Counted from the stretch's first letter, positions 17,868-27,973 are shown. The stretch is DNA of 64,000 nucleotides from Flavobacterium sp. J27 (GCF_004303025.1 NZ_PJQW01000002.1:405548-469547), one strand, 5' to 3'. The notes: generated by a model from the letters alone, not told the origin. Program-made: numbers and translations.

Positions 17868-20204
17868 TTATCCAATAACTTCTAATTTGGCAAACTTTAA
17901 TAATAATTTTTTCAATCCGCCTACATCAAATTTTATTTCAGCTTTTTTGTCTGCTCCTACTCCTTCAATACTCATAATTTGTCCCTTACCAAATCGTTCA
18001 TGCATAACGATATTTCCAACTACTAAATTTGTATCAAATAAATTGGCATTGCCTTGTGTTTTTATTCCTGAAACTGGTTTTAATTTTCGAATGCTTTGTT
18101 TCTGATTTGATTCTGTATTTAAATGAACTGGCGGTTTACTTGAAACTGGTTTGGTTAATCTTAATTTTGATTTATCTATGTCTCCAAAAATATCGACGTC
18201 CATCATAGGTTTGTAACGATATCCACCATGATCTACTGGATTTAGGTACTCTAAATAGGAATCATCAATTTCTTCAATAAACCGAGAAGGTTCACTATCA
18301 ACTAATTTCCCCCATCGATAACGAGATTGGGCATACGTTAAATAGGCTTGATGTTCAGCTCTGGTTAAAGCAACATAAAATAAGCGTCTTTCTTCTTCTA
18401 ATTCACTTCGAGTGTTCAAACTCATTGCACTTGGAAACAAATCTTCCTCCAACCCTACAATAAATACATGTGGAAATTCGAGTCCTTTAGCCAAATGTAT
18501 CGTCATTAAAGCCACACGATCATCATCTCCTGTATCTTTATCTAAATCGGTAGCTAAAGCAACATCTTCTAGAAATTCTGCTAAAGCACCTCTTGCTCCA
18601 TCAATTTCTTTTTGACCTTCTGTAAAATCTTTTATACCATTTAATAATTCTTCAATATTTTCAATTCTTGTAATTCCTTCAGGTGTGCCATCTTTTTTTA
18701 ATTCTTGAACTAAACCTGTTTTTTTGGTAACATGCTCAGTTAAATAGAATGCATCCTGATTTTCATTAATAACTTGAAAACTCTTAATCATTGTAACAAA
18801 ATCTTGCAATTTTGTTCTTGTTCCAGCATTTAACTTTAGGTCAATTTTATCAATATGCTCCATTACTTCAAATATAGAGCGTTTAAAATGGTTCGCTGCT
18901 ACGGTTAGCTTCTCAACTGTAGAATTTCCAATTCCTCTGGCTGGATAATTAATTACACGCACTAAAGCTTCTTCATCTTTCGGATTTATAACTAATCTAA
19001 GATAAGCCAACACATCTTTAATTTCTTTTCTTTGGTAAAAAGATAAACCGCCGTAAATACGATATGGAATGTCTCTTTTGCGTAAAGCATCTTCTATAGA
19101 CCGTGACTGGGCGTTGGTACGATATAAAACAGAAAAATGACTATTCAATAATTGATTTTGCATTTTTTGTTCGAAAATAGTAGAAGCTACAAAACGCCCT
19201 TCTTCACTATCTGTTACACTACGATGCACTTTAATCTTTGGTCCATCATCATTTGCTGTCCAAACTACTTTATCTAGTTTTGTTTTATTTTTATCAATAA
19301 CATTATTTGCCGCTTCAACAATGTTTTTAGAAGAACGGTAATTTTGTTCCAATCGATACATCCGTACATTATCATAATCTTTTTGGAAATTCAGAATGTT
19401 ATTAATATTAGCTCCTCGGAAAGCATAAATACTTTGCGCATCATCTCCTACTACACATATATTCTGAAATCGATCTGATAAGGCTCTAACAATAAGATAT
19501 TGAGAATGATTGGTATCTTGATACTCATCTACTAGAATATATCGAAAACGATCTTGGTATTTTGCTAAAACATCGGGAAAACGATTTAATAATTCATTTG
19601 TTTTGAGTAATAAATCATCAAAATCCATGGCTCCTGATTTAAAACAACGCTCTACATACTGTTGATAAATTTCACCCATTCTAGGCTTTTTGCTCATTGC
19701 ATCAGCTTCTTGCAGTTCGGGATTATTAAAATAAGCCTTAACAGTAATTAAAGAATTTTTATACGATGAGATTCTTCCTAAAATTTGCTTTGGTTTATAA
19801 ATGTCTTTATCCAGTTGCATTTCTTTGATAATAGAACCTATCAAACGTACTGAATCTTGCGTATCATATATCGTAAAATTAGAAGGATAGCCTAATTTTT
19901 CCGATTCTATTCTAAGAATTTTAGCAAACACAGAATGGAATGTTCCCATCCAAAGGTTTTTAGCCTCATTATTTCCTACAATATCGGCAATACGTTTTTT
20001 CATTTCACGTGCTGCTTTATTGGTAAATGTTAGTGCTAAAATATTAAACGCATCTACTCCTTGACTCATTAAATTTGCAATCCTTACGGTTAATACCCTA
20101 GTTTTACCTGATCCAGCACCCGCAATTACAATCATTGGTCCATCTTTTTGCAAAACAGGGGCTTGTTGCGCTTCGTTTAATTGGGAAATTATATTTTGTA
20201 TCAC
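17868..20204 (-). CDS. pcrA: UvrD/PcrA-type 3'-5' DNA helicase
   Basis: 778 residues. The superfamily 1A motifs are in order: Q motif LNEAQQAPV, Walker A AGAGSGKTRVLTVRIA (near 28), LVDEYQDTNHSQY (motif II), GDDAQSIYAFRGA (III), RLEQNYRSS (IV), TIHLAKGLEFPHVFIVGLEE (V) and ERRLFYVALTRA (VI). The C-terminal tail (GNIVMHERFGKGQIMSIEGVG) is the PcrA/UvrD RNA-polymerase-interacting Tudor-like module. Role: repair and replication-fork helicase. A probable operon runs from here into the YciO/Sua5 gene. Confidence 0.93.
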   Translation of the reverse strand: MIQNIISQLNEAQQAPVLQKDGPMIVIAGAGSGKTRVLTVRIANLMSQGVDAFNILALTFTNKAAREMKKRIADIVGNNEAKNLWMGTFHSVFAKILRIESEKLGYPSNFTIYDTQDSVRLIGSIIKEMQLDKDIYKPKQILGRISSYKNSLITVKAYFNNPELQEADAMSKKPRMGEIYQQYVERCFKSGAMDFDDLLLKTNELLNRFPDVLAKYQDRFRYILVDEYQDTNHSQYLIVRALSDRFQNICVVGDDAQSIYAFRGANINNILNFQKDYDNVRMYRLEQNYRSSKNIVEAANNVIDKNKTKLDKVVWTANDDGPKIKVHRSVTDSEEGRFVASTIFEQKMQNQLLNSHFSVLYRTNAQSRSIEDALRKRDIPYRIYGGLSFYQRKEIKDVLAYLRLVINPKDEEALVRVINYPARGIGNSTVEKLTVAANHFKRSIFEVMEHIDKIDLKLNAGTRTKLQDFVTMIKSFQVINENQDAFYLTEHVTKKTGLVQELKKDGTPEGITRIENIEELLNGIKDFTEGQKEIDGARGALAEFLEDVALATDLDKDTGDDDRVALMTIHLAKGLEFPHVFIVGLEEDLFPSAMSLNTRSELEEERRLFYVALTRAEHQAYLTYAQSRYRWGKLVDSEPSRFIEEIDDSYLEYLNPVDHGGYRYKPMMDVDIFGDIDKSKLRLTKPVSSKPPVHLNTESNQKQSIRKLKPVSGIKTQGNANLFDTNLVVGNIVMHERFGKGQIMSIEGVGADKKAEIKFDVGGLKKLLLKFAKLEVIG

Positions 20205-20480
20205 GATATTTTTTATAGTTTTACGAATCTACAAAAATAAGTTTTTCCAATACAATAATCAACTGCAATACTCAATTTCAGAAAAAATCAATTCTATTCG
20301 TTTTCACAATCAATTTATTCAGTATTGCTATTTTTTATTCCTGTTGCAATTGAATTTTAATTAATATTTGGAATTTGGGAAAGTTTAGTTTTATTTTGTT
20401 CCATTAATACAGGTAATGCTAAGCTTTTAATCAAATAATTTCCTTAGCAATAGTAAATAATAGATTAGCTCCTAAACACT

Positions 20481-21002
20481 ATGAACAGTACAAAACTTAT
20501 CGAATTAGCTTTTTATACCTTACCCGCTTTAATTACAGGTGGTATAGCTTATTTCTTATTTTATTCTTTTTTTAAAAGTGAAGAAAACAGAAGACGATTT
20601 GAATTATTAAAAGAAAATCAAAAACAAGCTTTACCAATTCGTTTACAGGCATATGAACGCTTAGTATTATTATTGGAACGAATTACTCCAGCTCAATTAT
20701 TATTACGTGTTAGTCCTCCTAATACCGACAAAAATGATTATGCCACTCTATTAATTCATACCATACAAACCGAATTTGAACACAATTTAACTCAGCAAAT
20801 TTATACGACGGCTGCAACTTGGGACGTAATTAATAAAGCTAAAAATTCTACCATACAAATGATTCGTCAAAAATCTATATCGGAAGACGTAGCTAATGCT
20901 GAAAAGTTAAGAGAAGCCATTCTTATTGAATTAACTGAAAATGAAGCGCCTAGTACCATTGCAATACGTTACATAAAAGAAGATTTAAAGAACGTTTTTT
21001 AA
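20481..21002 (+). CDS. Conserved membrane-anchored protein of unknown function
   Basis: 173 residues. One N-terminal transmembrane helix (about 10-32, FYTLPALITGGIAYFLFYSFF) is followed by a helical cytoplasmic domain with conserved-looking LPIRLQAYERLVLLLERITP and LIHTIQTEFEHNLTQQIY. I recognise it as a protein that recurs in Flavobacteriia (possibly DUF7935; unchecked), but no function is known to me. It is followed by a strong terminator shared with the convergent gene. Confidence 0.75.
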   Translation: MNSTKLIELAFYTLPALITGGIAYFLFYSFFKSEENRRRFELLKENQKQALPIRLQAYERLVLLLERITPAQLLLRVSPPNTDKNDYATLLIHTIQTEFEHNLTQQIYTTAATWDVINKAKNSTIQMIRQKSISEDVANAEKLREAILIELTENEAPSTIAIRYIKEDLKNVF

Positions 21003-21008
21003 ATACAA

Positions 21009-21038
21009 AATCCCGAATTGCTTCGGGATTTTTTTTTC
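21009..21038. terminator. Terminator between convergent genes
   Basis: The stem AATCCCGAA with TTCGGGATT around a 4-base loop is followed by a run of T on the plus strand. Confidence 0.85.
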
Positions 21039-21056
21039 TTTTTCTTTTTTAAACAA

Positions 21057-22805
21057 TTAATTATCTCTAATAACATGAATAACACCAGTTATACTATGTG
21101 TTACATTAGTAGTAGAATCTTCATATGTACCACTAAAAGTCATATCAATGTAAGTACCTACTGTTCCAAAATTACTTAAATTAAAAGAAACGGTATTTGT
21201 TGTCTGCTGACCAATATAATTAAAGTCGCCACCTTCTATTTGATACGTACTCGTCGTGTAAATACCAGGTACATTATTGTTACCCCACAAATAAAACCCT
21301 CCAGTTGTCGTTCCATTACCTTGAATACTTATGCTTAATCCATTTGGAGAATAACCAGCACTAATAGAACCAATTAGATATACCACAGGGTCGTTATCAA
21401 TTTGATAGGTAATATATTCATTTACTGCTGTACAAGCGATAAGGTTACCAATATTAGTTACAGGAGTTGTAAATGTATAAGCTATTTCTCCTGAAGTTTG
21501 TAAATTAGTATAATCATATGCTTCTAATGTAAAGGTATCATTACTGCTACATACTAATGTATTAAAACTGAAGCTACCATTAGTAACGTCTGCTACTAAT
21601 GTTTGATTACCATAATGTAATAAAACATAACCATCAGTTACTGCTGCATTATTACATTGTATTAATGTACCCTCTACACTTGTTTGTTGTACCATACCAG
21701 CAGTTAAGATAATATTTGGCAATACAGTATTTGAAGAAAAAGGACCAATTTGTGAGGTGTTAATTACATTTCCACAATTGTCTAACACATTCATAGTTAA
21801 TGTTTCATTCGCAGGAATTAAACCACAAATTTCACCATTATTATCACTTATACCAGTTCTTGGGTAGGTTTGATTATTAGGAACTAACTCTACATGAACG
21901 TTTGCTATTGGTTCTCCATTTGGATTTACAACCGTTAAACATAAATTAACTGTTGGGAATTGTGCATCGCAATTCCACCATGAAAAATGAGATACAGTAC
22001 CAATGTATTTACTGCCTAATTTAGTTGCTGAACCTTCTTCAACCCAATAACCCGCTTCTTCATCAAAATGCCATAATGGAATAATACTTGGTGATGAAGA
22101 TGCTTGTGCTGGATCGATAGGCATTTCTATAGATGCTGTACCAGATAACTGTAATTTTTCGCCACCAGAACCATGTAATTCTACATTAATCATACCAAAA
22201 GTTTCTAAAACTTTAGCTTGTCCATTAGTATCTGAAGCTAATAAAGAACCTGGCATTTTTACTTCTAAATCTGTATCAGATGGATCTAAATGATGCAAGA
22301 CAACACTTACTGCTCCTGAATAAGCTGTACCATCTTCTTTCTTAAAATTACCATCAAAATTAATTTTTGTTCCATTAGCTAAAGTTACATTTTCATTAGC
22401 CCCAGAATTAACAGTTCCTACAACAGTAGCACTAAGTAACATCATTTTTACTTGGTTTACTCCAGAAGTAGGAACAATAGTTCTTGAACCCATCAGATAA
22501 CCTGATTTTGTGGCTTTTATATAGGCAAATTTAGATTTAACCGTAGCATTCTTTATAATAAAAATACCATTTGCATCAGTTTGTGCTTGTAATGAGCCAA
22601 TACTAACCGAAACACTTTGTATTGGATTATTATTTTCATCTACAATTTGTCCCATAAAATCTCTTGAAACTGATGTTCCAAAGTCATAATTAATGGTTGT
22701 ATTCGAATTTTCTTCAGGAATGTATACATCATCGTTTGTGTCACAGCTCACTAAAAGCAAAGCTGTAAAGATGATACTCGTAAGAATGAATTTTAATTTT
22801 TTCAT
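21057..22805 (-). CDS. Large lipoprotein with repeated carboxypeptidase-regulatory-like domains
   Basis: 582 residues from the ATG at 22805; the ATG 13 codons upstream would spoil the lipoprotein signal. The signal ends LLLVSCD. The first domain is FMGQIVDENNNPIQSVSVSIGSLQAQTDANG (CarboxypepD_reg). Further modules include LCLTVVNPNGEPIANVHVEL and a Trp-rich stretch (HFSWWNCDAQFP), and the tail is all beta. It should sit in the outer membrane. Only this overall architecture is visible; ligand unknown. It lies beside a two-component system whose regulator gene ends upstream, at 22891. Confidence 0.8.
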   Translation of the reverse strand: MKKLKFILTSIIFTALLLVSCDTNDDVYIPEENSNTTINYDFGTSVSRDFMGQIVDENNNPIQSVSVSIGSLQAQTDANGIFIIKNATVKSKFAYIKATKSGYLMGSRTIVPTSGVNQVKMMLLSATVVGTVNSGANENVTLANGTKINFDGNFKKEDGTAYSGAVSVVLHHLDPSDTDLEVKMPGSLLASDTNGQAKVLETFGMINVELHGSGGEKLQLSGTASIEMPIDPAQASSSPSIIPLWHFDEEAGYWVEEGSATKLGSKYIGTVSHFSWWNCDAQFPTVNLCLTVVNPNGEPIANVHVELVPNNQTYPRTGISDNNGEICGLIPANETLTMNVLDNCGNVINTSQIGPFSSNTVLPNIILTAGMVQQTSVEGTLIQCNNAAVTDGYVLLHYGNQTLVADVTNGSFSFNTLVCSSNDTFTLEAYDYTNLQTSGEIAYTFTTPVTNIGNLIACTAVNEYITYQIDNDPVVYLIGSISAGYSPNGLSISIQGNGTTTGGFYLWGNNNVPGIYTTSTYQIEGGDFNYIGQQTTNTVSFNLSNFGTVGTYIDMTFSGTYEDSTTNVTHSITGVIHVIRDN

Positions 22806-22890
22806 GATAAATGTTTTTTTAAAGTTATATATAAACAAATACATTTACCTTTTACTTTGTTACCCCAAAAAAAATATTTTTTTTATTTTT

Positions 22891-23523
22891 TTACAATAAT
22901 CCTTTTTCAATAGCTATTTTAACTAGGCCAGCCGTGTTTCTCACATTTAACTTTTGAATTAGATTACTTCGATGTGCTTCAATAGCTTTGGTAGAAACAA
23001 ATAATTTTGATGCTATTTCGTCTGTAGTAAATTCTTGAACAATTAACTCGAGTACTTCTTTTTCTCTACGAGTAATTTTTGGTAAAAAATCGATTCTTTT
23101 TTCTAGGCCAATCGTTTCGCTTAAAATTTGATTTTTCAATTCCTTTGGTAAAAAAATTTCGTTATCCATTACCATGGTAATTGCTTTTATTATTTCTTCA
23201 GAAGAAGTATTTTTTAAGAGATAGCCTTTAGCTCCATTTCTAAGCATTAATTTTACCATATTAACATCTTCAAAACTGGTTAAAGCTATTATTTTTAGTT
23301 TTGGTACTAATTTTAAAATTTCTTTACAAGATTGAGTTCCATTGCCATCTTTAAGATTAATATCTAATAACAAAATATCAGGTTGATCAGAGGCTATGTT
23401 TTCTATTGTTTCTTTCAAAGAAAGATAAGAAGCAACGATTTGATAATTTACGTCTAATTGAAACATAGCTTTTAAACCTTCTATAATCATAGCATGGTCA
23501 TCTGTAATGGCAATTGAAATCAT
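22891..23523 (-). CDS. NarL/LuxR-type response regulator
   Basis: 210 residues. Receiver domain with acidic pair near residue 8-9 (TDDHAMI), phospho-acceptor Asp in LLLDINLKDGNG (near 55) and Lys in GYLLKNTSSEE (near 105). A C-terminal GerE-type helix-turn-helix follows (TRREKEVLELIVQEFTTDEI). It overlaps the upstream kinase gene by 4 bp, which marks a translationally coupled pair. The nearby lipoprotein genes are candidate targets (inference). Confidence 0.93.
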   Translation of the reverse strand: MISIAITDDHAMIIEGLKAMFQLDVNYQIVASYLSLKETIENIASDQPDILLLDINLKDGNGTQSCKEILKLVPKLKIIALTSFEDVNMVKLMLRNGAKGYLLKNTSSEEIIKAITMVMDNEIFLPKELKNQILSETIGLEKRIDFLPKITRREKEVLELIVQEFTTDEIASKLFVSTKAIEAHRSNLIQKLNVRNTAGLVKIAIEKGLL

Positions 23524-24845
23524 AATAATGGAATATTTATTAAAATGGTTGTTCCTTGTTGAGACGAGTCTATTTCCATTTTTGCATTAAGATAATTTAT
23601 TCTATTCTCTATATTTTTAAAACCTATTCCCTTAAATTGTGCATGGGATTCAAAACCGATACCATCATCTTCTACTGTAATATTTAAGTATTCTCCTAAA
23701 TTATTACAATGTACAGTTACTTCTTTTGCTTTTGCATGTTTAATGGTATTTTGAATCAATTCTTGAACAATGCGATAAATACTAGTTTCAATATTTTTTG
23801 CCAATAATAATTCCCCTCCAAACCATTGGTAATCAATAAGAAGAAAAGGACTATTCATTTTATTACAAAATTGTTCTAATGCATACGATAAATCATTCTG
23901 TGAAATTGCATACGGAGTAAGATTGTGAGAAATGGTTCGAACTTGCTCGCATGTAGTGTCTATCATAGTAATACTTTTTTCAAGATTCTCTTTGTTAATT
24001 TCATTGGAGAGTTTATTTTTAAAAGCCATTAATTGAAACTTAATAGCAGATAAATCACCATTAATACCATCATGTAAATCTTGAGCAATTCTATTCCTTT
24101 CCTTTTCTTCACCTTCAATAAGAGCATTTAGTTTTGTTATTTCTAATTTATGCTTCGCTTTCATCTGTTTATTTCTTTGGTTTATACTTTCATCATTAAT
24201 CAATTTAATTTTATATGCCAAACCTAAACTAAAACAAAATGTTTCTATAATAATACCAATAATAAAATATTGCAAAGGTTGATAGTCTCTTAATTGATGA
24301 TAACTTAATATAAAAGCTATCAGTGCAAAAATAATATAAGCAATTATTCCCGTTAATAAAAAATATTTATGTTTATCTGAATGTTTTAATGCTAATGGAA
24401 AAAAATAGAAAAATAGCAATAATACTATTGGTAAAAACAAATAGGTAAATGTTTTAAAAAATAAAGTGTACCAATGGTATTGTATTGAAAATAAAGTCAA
24501 CAAAATAAAAAAAATGATGACAGAAAATAAAAATAGACGAACTTTTTGAAAAACCTTTGGTAAAAACTTTTGAAAATCTAAAAAATACAACGCAAAAATA
24601 AAATAAAAACTATAAAATATAACTTGTATTAACCAATTGTAATGTAATAGTAATTCTTCACTCACAAATTGTAATAAATAACTATATATTCTTTCTTCTT
24701 TTGTACTTAAATAGGCTAATAAAAAAGTACCATAAAAAACATAATACTTAAAACTTTTTTCTTTGGTAAAAAAATAAATACATCCACTGATAACTGTAAA
24801 TAATATCAGATAAGACAAAGCGGCATACCATAAAAAGAAAAGCAT
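23520..24845 (-). CDS. Multi-spanning sensor histidine kinase (HisKA_3 type)
   Basis: 441 residues. The first 205 residues hold about six or seven hydrophobic helices, like 7TM sensor modules. A coiled coil precedes the HisKA_3 dimerisation motif ERNRIAQDLHDGINGDLSAI (phospho-His near 256). The HATPase domain has the N-box ELIQNTIKHA and G-box VEDDGIGFE. Cognate kinase of the downstream NarL-type regulator. It has no periplasmic sensor domain, so it probably senses a signal in or at the membrane. Confidence 0.9.
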   Translation of the reverse strand: MLFFLWYAALSYLILFTVISGCIYFFTKEKSFKYYVFYGTFLLAYLSTKEERIYSYLLQFVSEELLLHYNWLIQVIFYSFYFIFALYFLDFQKFLPKVFQKVRLFLFSVIIFFILLTLFSIQYHWYTLFFKTFTYLFLPIVLLLFFYFFPLALKHSDKHKYFLLTGIIAYIIFALIAFILSYHQLRDYQPLQYFIIGIIIETFCFSLGLAYKIKLINDESINQRNKQMKAKHKLEITKLNALIEGEEKERNRIAQDLHDGINGDLSAIKFQLMAFKNKLSNEINKENLEKSITMIDTTCEQVRTISHNLTPYAISQNDLSYALEQFCNKMNSPFLLIDYQWFGGELLLAKNIETSIYRIVQELIQNTIKHAKAKEVTVHCNNLGEYLNITVEDDGIGFESHAQFKGIGFKNIENRINYLNAKMEIDSSQQGTTILINIPLL

Positions 24846-24860
24846 ATTCTGTTTTTAAGT

Positions 24861-24911
24861 AAAAATAAATAAAATATCATTGTACCAAAGTGAAATAGCA
24901 CAATGATATTT
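24861..24911 (-). terminator. Terminator after the kelch-like lipoprotein gene
   Basis: The 12-bp perfect stem AAATATCATTGT / ACAATGATATTT encloses a 16-base loop. On the minus strand it is followed by T-rich sequence. Confidence 0.65.
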
Positions 24912-24917
24912 AAAAAA

Positions 24918-26141
24918 TTAATCTAAAAACCAAATACCGTTATTTGGCTCTTCACTAGATGAAGCAAACAGTTTCAGCCCTCCAATAACCCAAATTTTAT
25001 CTTTAAAAGCGGTTGCTGTATGATCAGATCTATCATTAAAGTTAGCACTTTCCACATTTCTAATCCAATTGATGCCGTCTTTTGAAAACCAAACATCGTT
25101 TCGATCAATGGTTGCAAAACCTGCTATTAGCCAAATTTTATTATCATAAACCACGAGTTGATGGCGAGAACGATTACCAAAATTAGTAACCGTTGTTTCT
25201 AATTGCCAAGTGCCTCCATTTGTTGAACTTCTAACTTCATTTCCATTAACTAGGTACATTTTATTATTAAAAACTACTGTAGCATGATCCTGCTTAAAGG
25301 CAATATTGGCATTATTAGTTGCTGGCAACCAATCAATTCCATCTGTTGAAAACCAAACATCATGTAAAGATTGTGACGGATTTAGATGTCCTCCAATTAC
25401 CCACATTTTATTATCAAAGACAACAGAAGAATGGCCTTGACGAATGGAAAATGCTGCTGCTGCAGTTGCTTGTGTCCAAGTAACTCCATCCGTAGAAAAC
25501 CACACATCATTTTTATTATTGGTAGTATTTGTTTTTCCACCAATAACCCATATTTTATTATCAAATACAACAGATGAATGATTTTTTCTACTTCCAAAAG
25601 GAGGATTCGCATTAATTACTGTCCAATTTACACCATCAGAAGAATTACGAACGCCATTATCTTCTCCTCCCAATATCCAAAGTTTGTCTTGAAATACAAC
25701 TGTAGTATGTTCATTTAAAAGGGTAAATCCATTTAATGCTAAAGTTCCATTTGTTAAGTTTCTGGTGGTAAAATTAAAAGTACTGTTAGCTTGCGTTTGT
25801 GCTCCTACATTATCATTAGCTCTTACACTCCAAAATAAATTTTCAGATAAGGGTAGTCTTGTCGTTGGTACGAATGAAGTACCATTTATATTAGACGCTA
25901 TCGGTTGTAAATCATTTTCTGAAGTTCCCAAAAGTAAATCGTAAGTTACATTAAATCCTTCTGGGTCTAGCGCTGGTTCCCAAATAAATGTTGGTTTTAG
26001 GCCTACGTTTAATTCGCCATTAATCACGGATACTAAATCAAAAGCTTCTGGTTTTTGATTGGATTGATTGTTTACTTCCTCTTTACTGCAACTGCTCAAA
26101 ATCGAAGCAAAACCTAAAAAAATTAAAAGACTTTTTTTCAT
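24918..26141 (-). CDS. Kelch-like beta-propeller lipoprotein
   Basis: 407 residues from 26141 (MKKSLLIFLGFASILSSCSKEE, lipobox LSSC); an ATG three codons upstream is less likely. A fibronectin-type region (about 30-125) is followed by six or seven kelch-like blades built on VVFxDKLWxxGG...S.DGxxWxxA (HTTVVFQDKLWILGG, HSSVVFDNKIWVIGGKT and so on), a beta-propeller. Kelch propellers bind carbohydrates or proteins. The gene lies 18 bp after another lipoprotein gene and downstream of the two-component kinase locus. Confidence 0.85.
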   Translation of the reverse strand: MKKSLLIFLGFASILSSCSKEEVNNQSNQKPEAFDLVSVINGELNVGLKPTFIWEPALDPEGFNVTYDLLLGTSENDLQPIASNINGTSFVPTTRLPLSENLFWSVRANDNVGAQTQANSTFNFTTRNLTNGTLALNGFTLLNEHTTVVFQDKLWILGGEDNGVRNSSDGVNWTVINANPPFGSRKNHSSVVFDNKIWVIGGKTNTTNNKNDVWFSTDGVTWTQATAAAAFSIRQGHSSVVFDNKMWVIGGHLNPSQSLHDVWFSTDGIDWLPATNNANIAFKQDHATVVFNNKMYLVNGNEVRSSTNGGTWQLETTVTNFGNRSRHQLVVYDNKIWLIAGFATIDRNDVWFSKDGINWIRNVESANFNDRSDHTATAFKDKIWVIGGLKLFASSSEEPNNGIWFLD

Positions 26142-26159
26142 AATACTCATTTTAAAACT

Positions 26160-26942
26160 TTATTGTACTTTTATAAGCAATGTTTTTCCTCCATTTTGAC
26201 TAGTAATCAACATTTTATCATTCTCTACATAGTATTTTCCAGCGTCTACTGTTTGTGTCTGTCCATTTTGTGTTACTGTAATAAATAAATGCTTGTTTTG
26301 GGTAGACCAATTAACTCCTGAAGCTTTACCTCCAGACCCTGAACTCGAATTTCCAGAGTAATCACTTCCACTCATTGTGGCTTGACTACCTCCATCAGCA
26401 ATAGAACCATCAGCATAAAAAATAACTTTCTGAGTAAAACTTCCACCAAAATAATTATCCCCTGAACCCGAATTGTAAAGTTGTTCTTGTTTCCAGAGAC
26501 CTACTAAATTTAAATCTCTTTCCTTATTGGAACTCTTTTGAGAAAACGAGGTATTTTGAGAAGGTGTTGTTTTGCTATTGTAATTGTCTTGTTTGGTAAA
26601 AAGTACATTTTGGGTTTGTGCTAAACCTACATTACTAAAATCAAAACTCATATCAATTTGATTGCTTTGCAAACAACCTGATAGTATAATATTAATTTGT
26701 AGATTATTTTCAACAGCATTTCCTTTTAAACAATTATCTACTATTTTAGCAGAAATAGCATAGGTTTGTTGTTCGTCTTGCATGGTACCTACATAATCAT
26801 TTTTACTTTGCTTTTTTAAAGAAAGTGTAATCGTAGCTCCATTAATTTCTCCAATATAGTTTCCTTCCATTTGTGCTTGTGTAGTATTTTGGCACGACAT
26901 AAATAATGTCGCAATCCATAAACATAAAAATTGTGCTCTCAT
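26160..26942 (-). CDS. Lipoprotein of unknown function
   Basis: 260 residues. Lipoprotein signal (LWIATLFMSCQ, Cys near 17). The region 25-110 (GNYIGEINGATITLSLKKQ) resembles short exported beta domains. A Ser/Gly-rich linker runs about 190-205, and the C-terminal block is VGLWKQEQLYNSGSGDNYFGG...YVENDKMLI. No catalytic motif was seen. It is probably cotranscribed with the kelch-like lipoprotein 18 bp downstream. A striking palindrome lies upstream. Confidence 0.75.
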   Translation of the reverse strand: MRAQFLCLWIATLFMSCQNTTQAQMEGNYIGEINGATITLSLKKQSKNDYVGTMQDEQQTYAISAKIVDNCLKGNAVENNLQINIILSGCLQSNQIDMSFDFSNVGLAQTQNVLFTKQDNYNSKTTPSQNTSFSQKSSNKERDLNLVGLWKQEQLYNSGSGDNYFGGSFTQKVIFYADGSIADGGSQATMSGSDYSGNSSSGSGGKASGVNWSTQNKHLFITVTQNGQTQTVDAGKYYVENDKMLITSQNGGKTLLIKVQ

Positions 26943-27004
26943 ATGAATAGTTTTTTAACTACTGCAAGTTGAGAAAACAAATAAAACAATGGAATAGGAA
27001 TTTA

Positions 27005-27032
27005 CCTAGATTTTAAAATCTAGGGTTTTCCC
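27005..27032. promoter_or_regulatory. Palindromic candidate operator upstream of the lipoprotein pair
   Basis: The 20-bp perfect palindrome CCTAGATTTTAAAATCTAGG at 27005-27024 is followed directly by AGGGTTTTCCCT, a second inverted pair. It lies about 65-85 bp upstream of the lipoprotein start at 26942. It is not T-rich enough to be a classical terminator, so a regulator site is plausible. Confidence 0.45.
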
Positions 27033-27064
27033 TAAGTTCAGAAATAAAATATTTAGATAAGGTT

Positions 27065-27973
27065 TTATTCTTCCTCAGGAATTTCCTGACGGTCAATTTC
27101 TTTAGTTTTAGCATACTCATAACCAATTTTCCACCATTCTAACATTTGTTTTTTATTGAAAACCAAAGAGTTTGTTGTTAATAATGTAGGTGTAAAATAA
27201 AAATTAATCGTAGCATTGTTTAGTTTGGCTTCGTATTTACCAATTTTAATATTTTGATACTCAATACGATCCATCATGAATGCAAAAAGATTACTTAATA
27301 ACCCAAACGGACCACGAGCTGGCATTCGGTTGTATAAATTGGTTTCACTTTGCAAAATAATAGCATCAACATGGGTTGCGCCTCTTTTAATTGCTTCTTC
27401 AATTGGAATCATAGATGCGAAACCACCATCTGCGTACTCAAAATTATTTTTCCTTACCAATGACATAAATGGAATATAATTACAAGAAATCCAAACCCAA
27501 TCACAAAAATCATCGTAGGTAAAATCGTTGATAGATTTGTATTCTACAACATTCAAAGATAAATTGGAAACCGTAACAATAATTTCTTTTGGACCACCTT
27601 TTAATTCCTCAAATTCTTCTTCAGTGAATACTTTGCGAATTAGTTTTTTTAAGTTTTTACTTTCACCAAATGTTTTAGAACCTTTGATAAAGTTTCTAAA
27701 AACATTAAAATGATTGATCGCAATTGTGTCTTCTCCGTATCTTTTTTTAATAATGAAAGGGCAATTACTAAAAATACTATTTTGATTAACGGAAGTATAA
27801 ATTTCTTTTATTTTGTCTACTTTTTGTAAAGCCAGATGAGAAACTAACAAACTACCCGTAGAAGTACCTAAATATAAATCATAATCCTTGTGTAAATCTT
27901 CAATTAAATATTGCGCTACACCTCCTGCAAAGGCTCCTTTACTACCTCCACCCGATATTACTAATGCTCTCAT
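27065..27973 (-). CDS. Patatin-like phospholipase
   Basis: 302 residues. The oxyanion-hole motif GGGSKGAFAGG (near 8), the nucleophile elbow GTSTGS (GxSxG, near 40) and the catalytic Asp motif ADGG (near 180) form the Ser-Asp dyad of patatin hydrolases. Role: lipid acyl hydrolase. There is no signal peptide, so it should act in the cytoplasm or at the inner membrane. Its ATG directly abuts the stop codon of the M1 peptidase gene, so the two are cotranscribed. Confidence 0.9.
   Translation of the reverse strand: MRALVISGGGSKGAFAGGVAQYLIEDLHKDYDLYLGTSTGSLLVSHLALQKVDKIKEIYTSVNQNSIFSNCPFIIKKRYGEDTIAINHFNVFRNFIKGSKTFGESKNLKKLIRKVFTEEEFEELKGGPKEIIVTVSNLSLNVVEYKSINDFTYDDFCDWVWISCNYIPFMSLVRKNNFEYADGGFASMIPIEEAIKRGATHVDAIILQSETNLYNRMPARGPFGLLSNLFAFMMDRIEYQNIKIGKYEAKLNNATINFYFTPTLLTTNSLVFNKKQMLEWWKIGYEYAKTKEIDRQEIPEEE

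Noticed and set aside
20205..20480. tRNA or small RNA gene in the gap before the conserved membrane protein
   Set aside because: No cloverleaf, no T-loop sequence and no stable GC hairpin; only AT-rich intergenic sequence.
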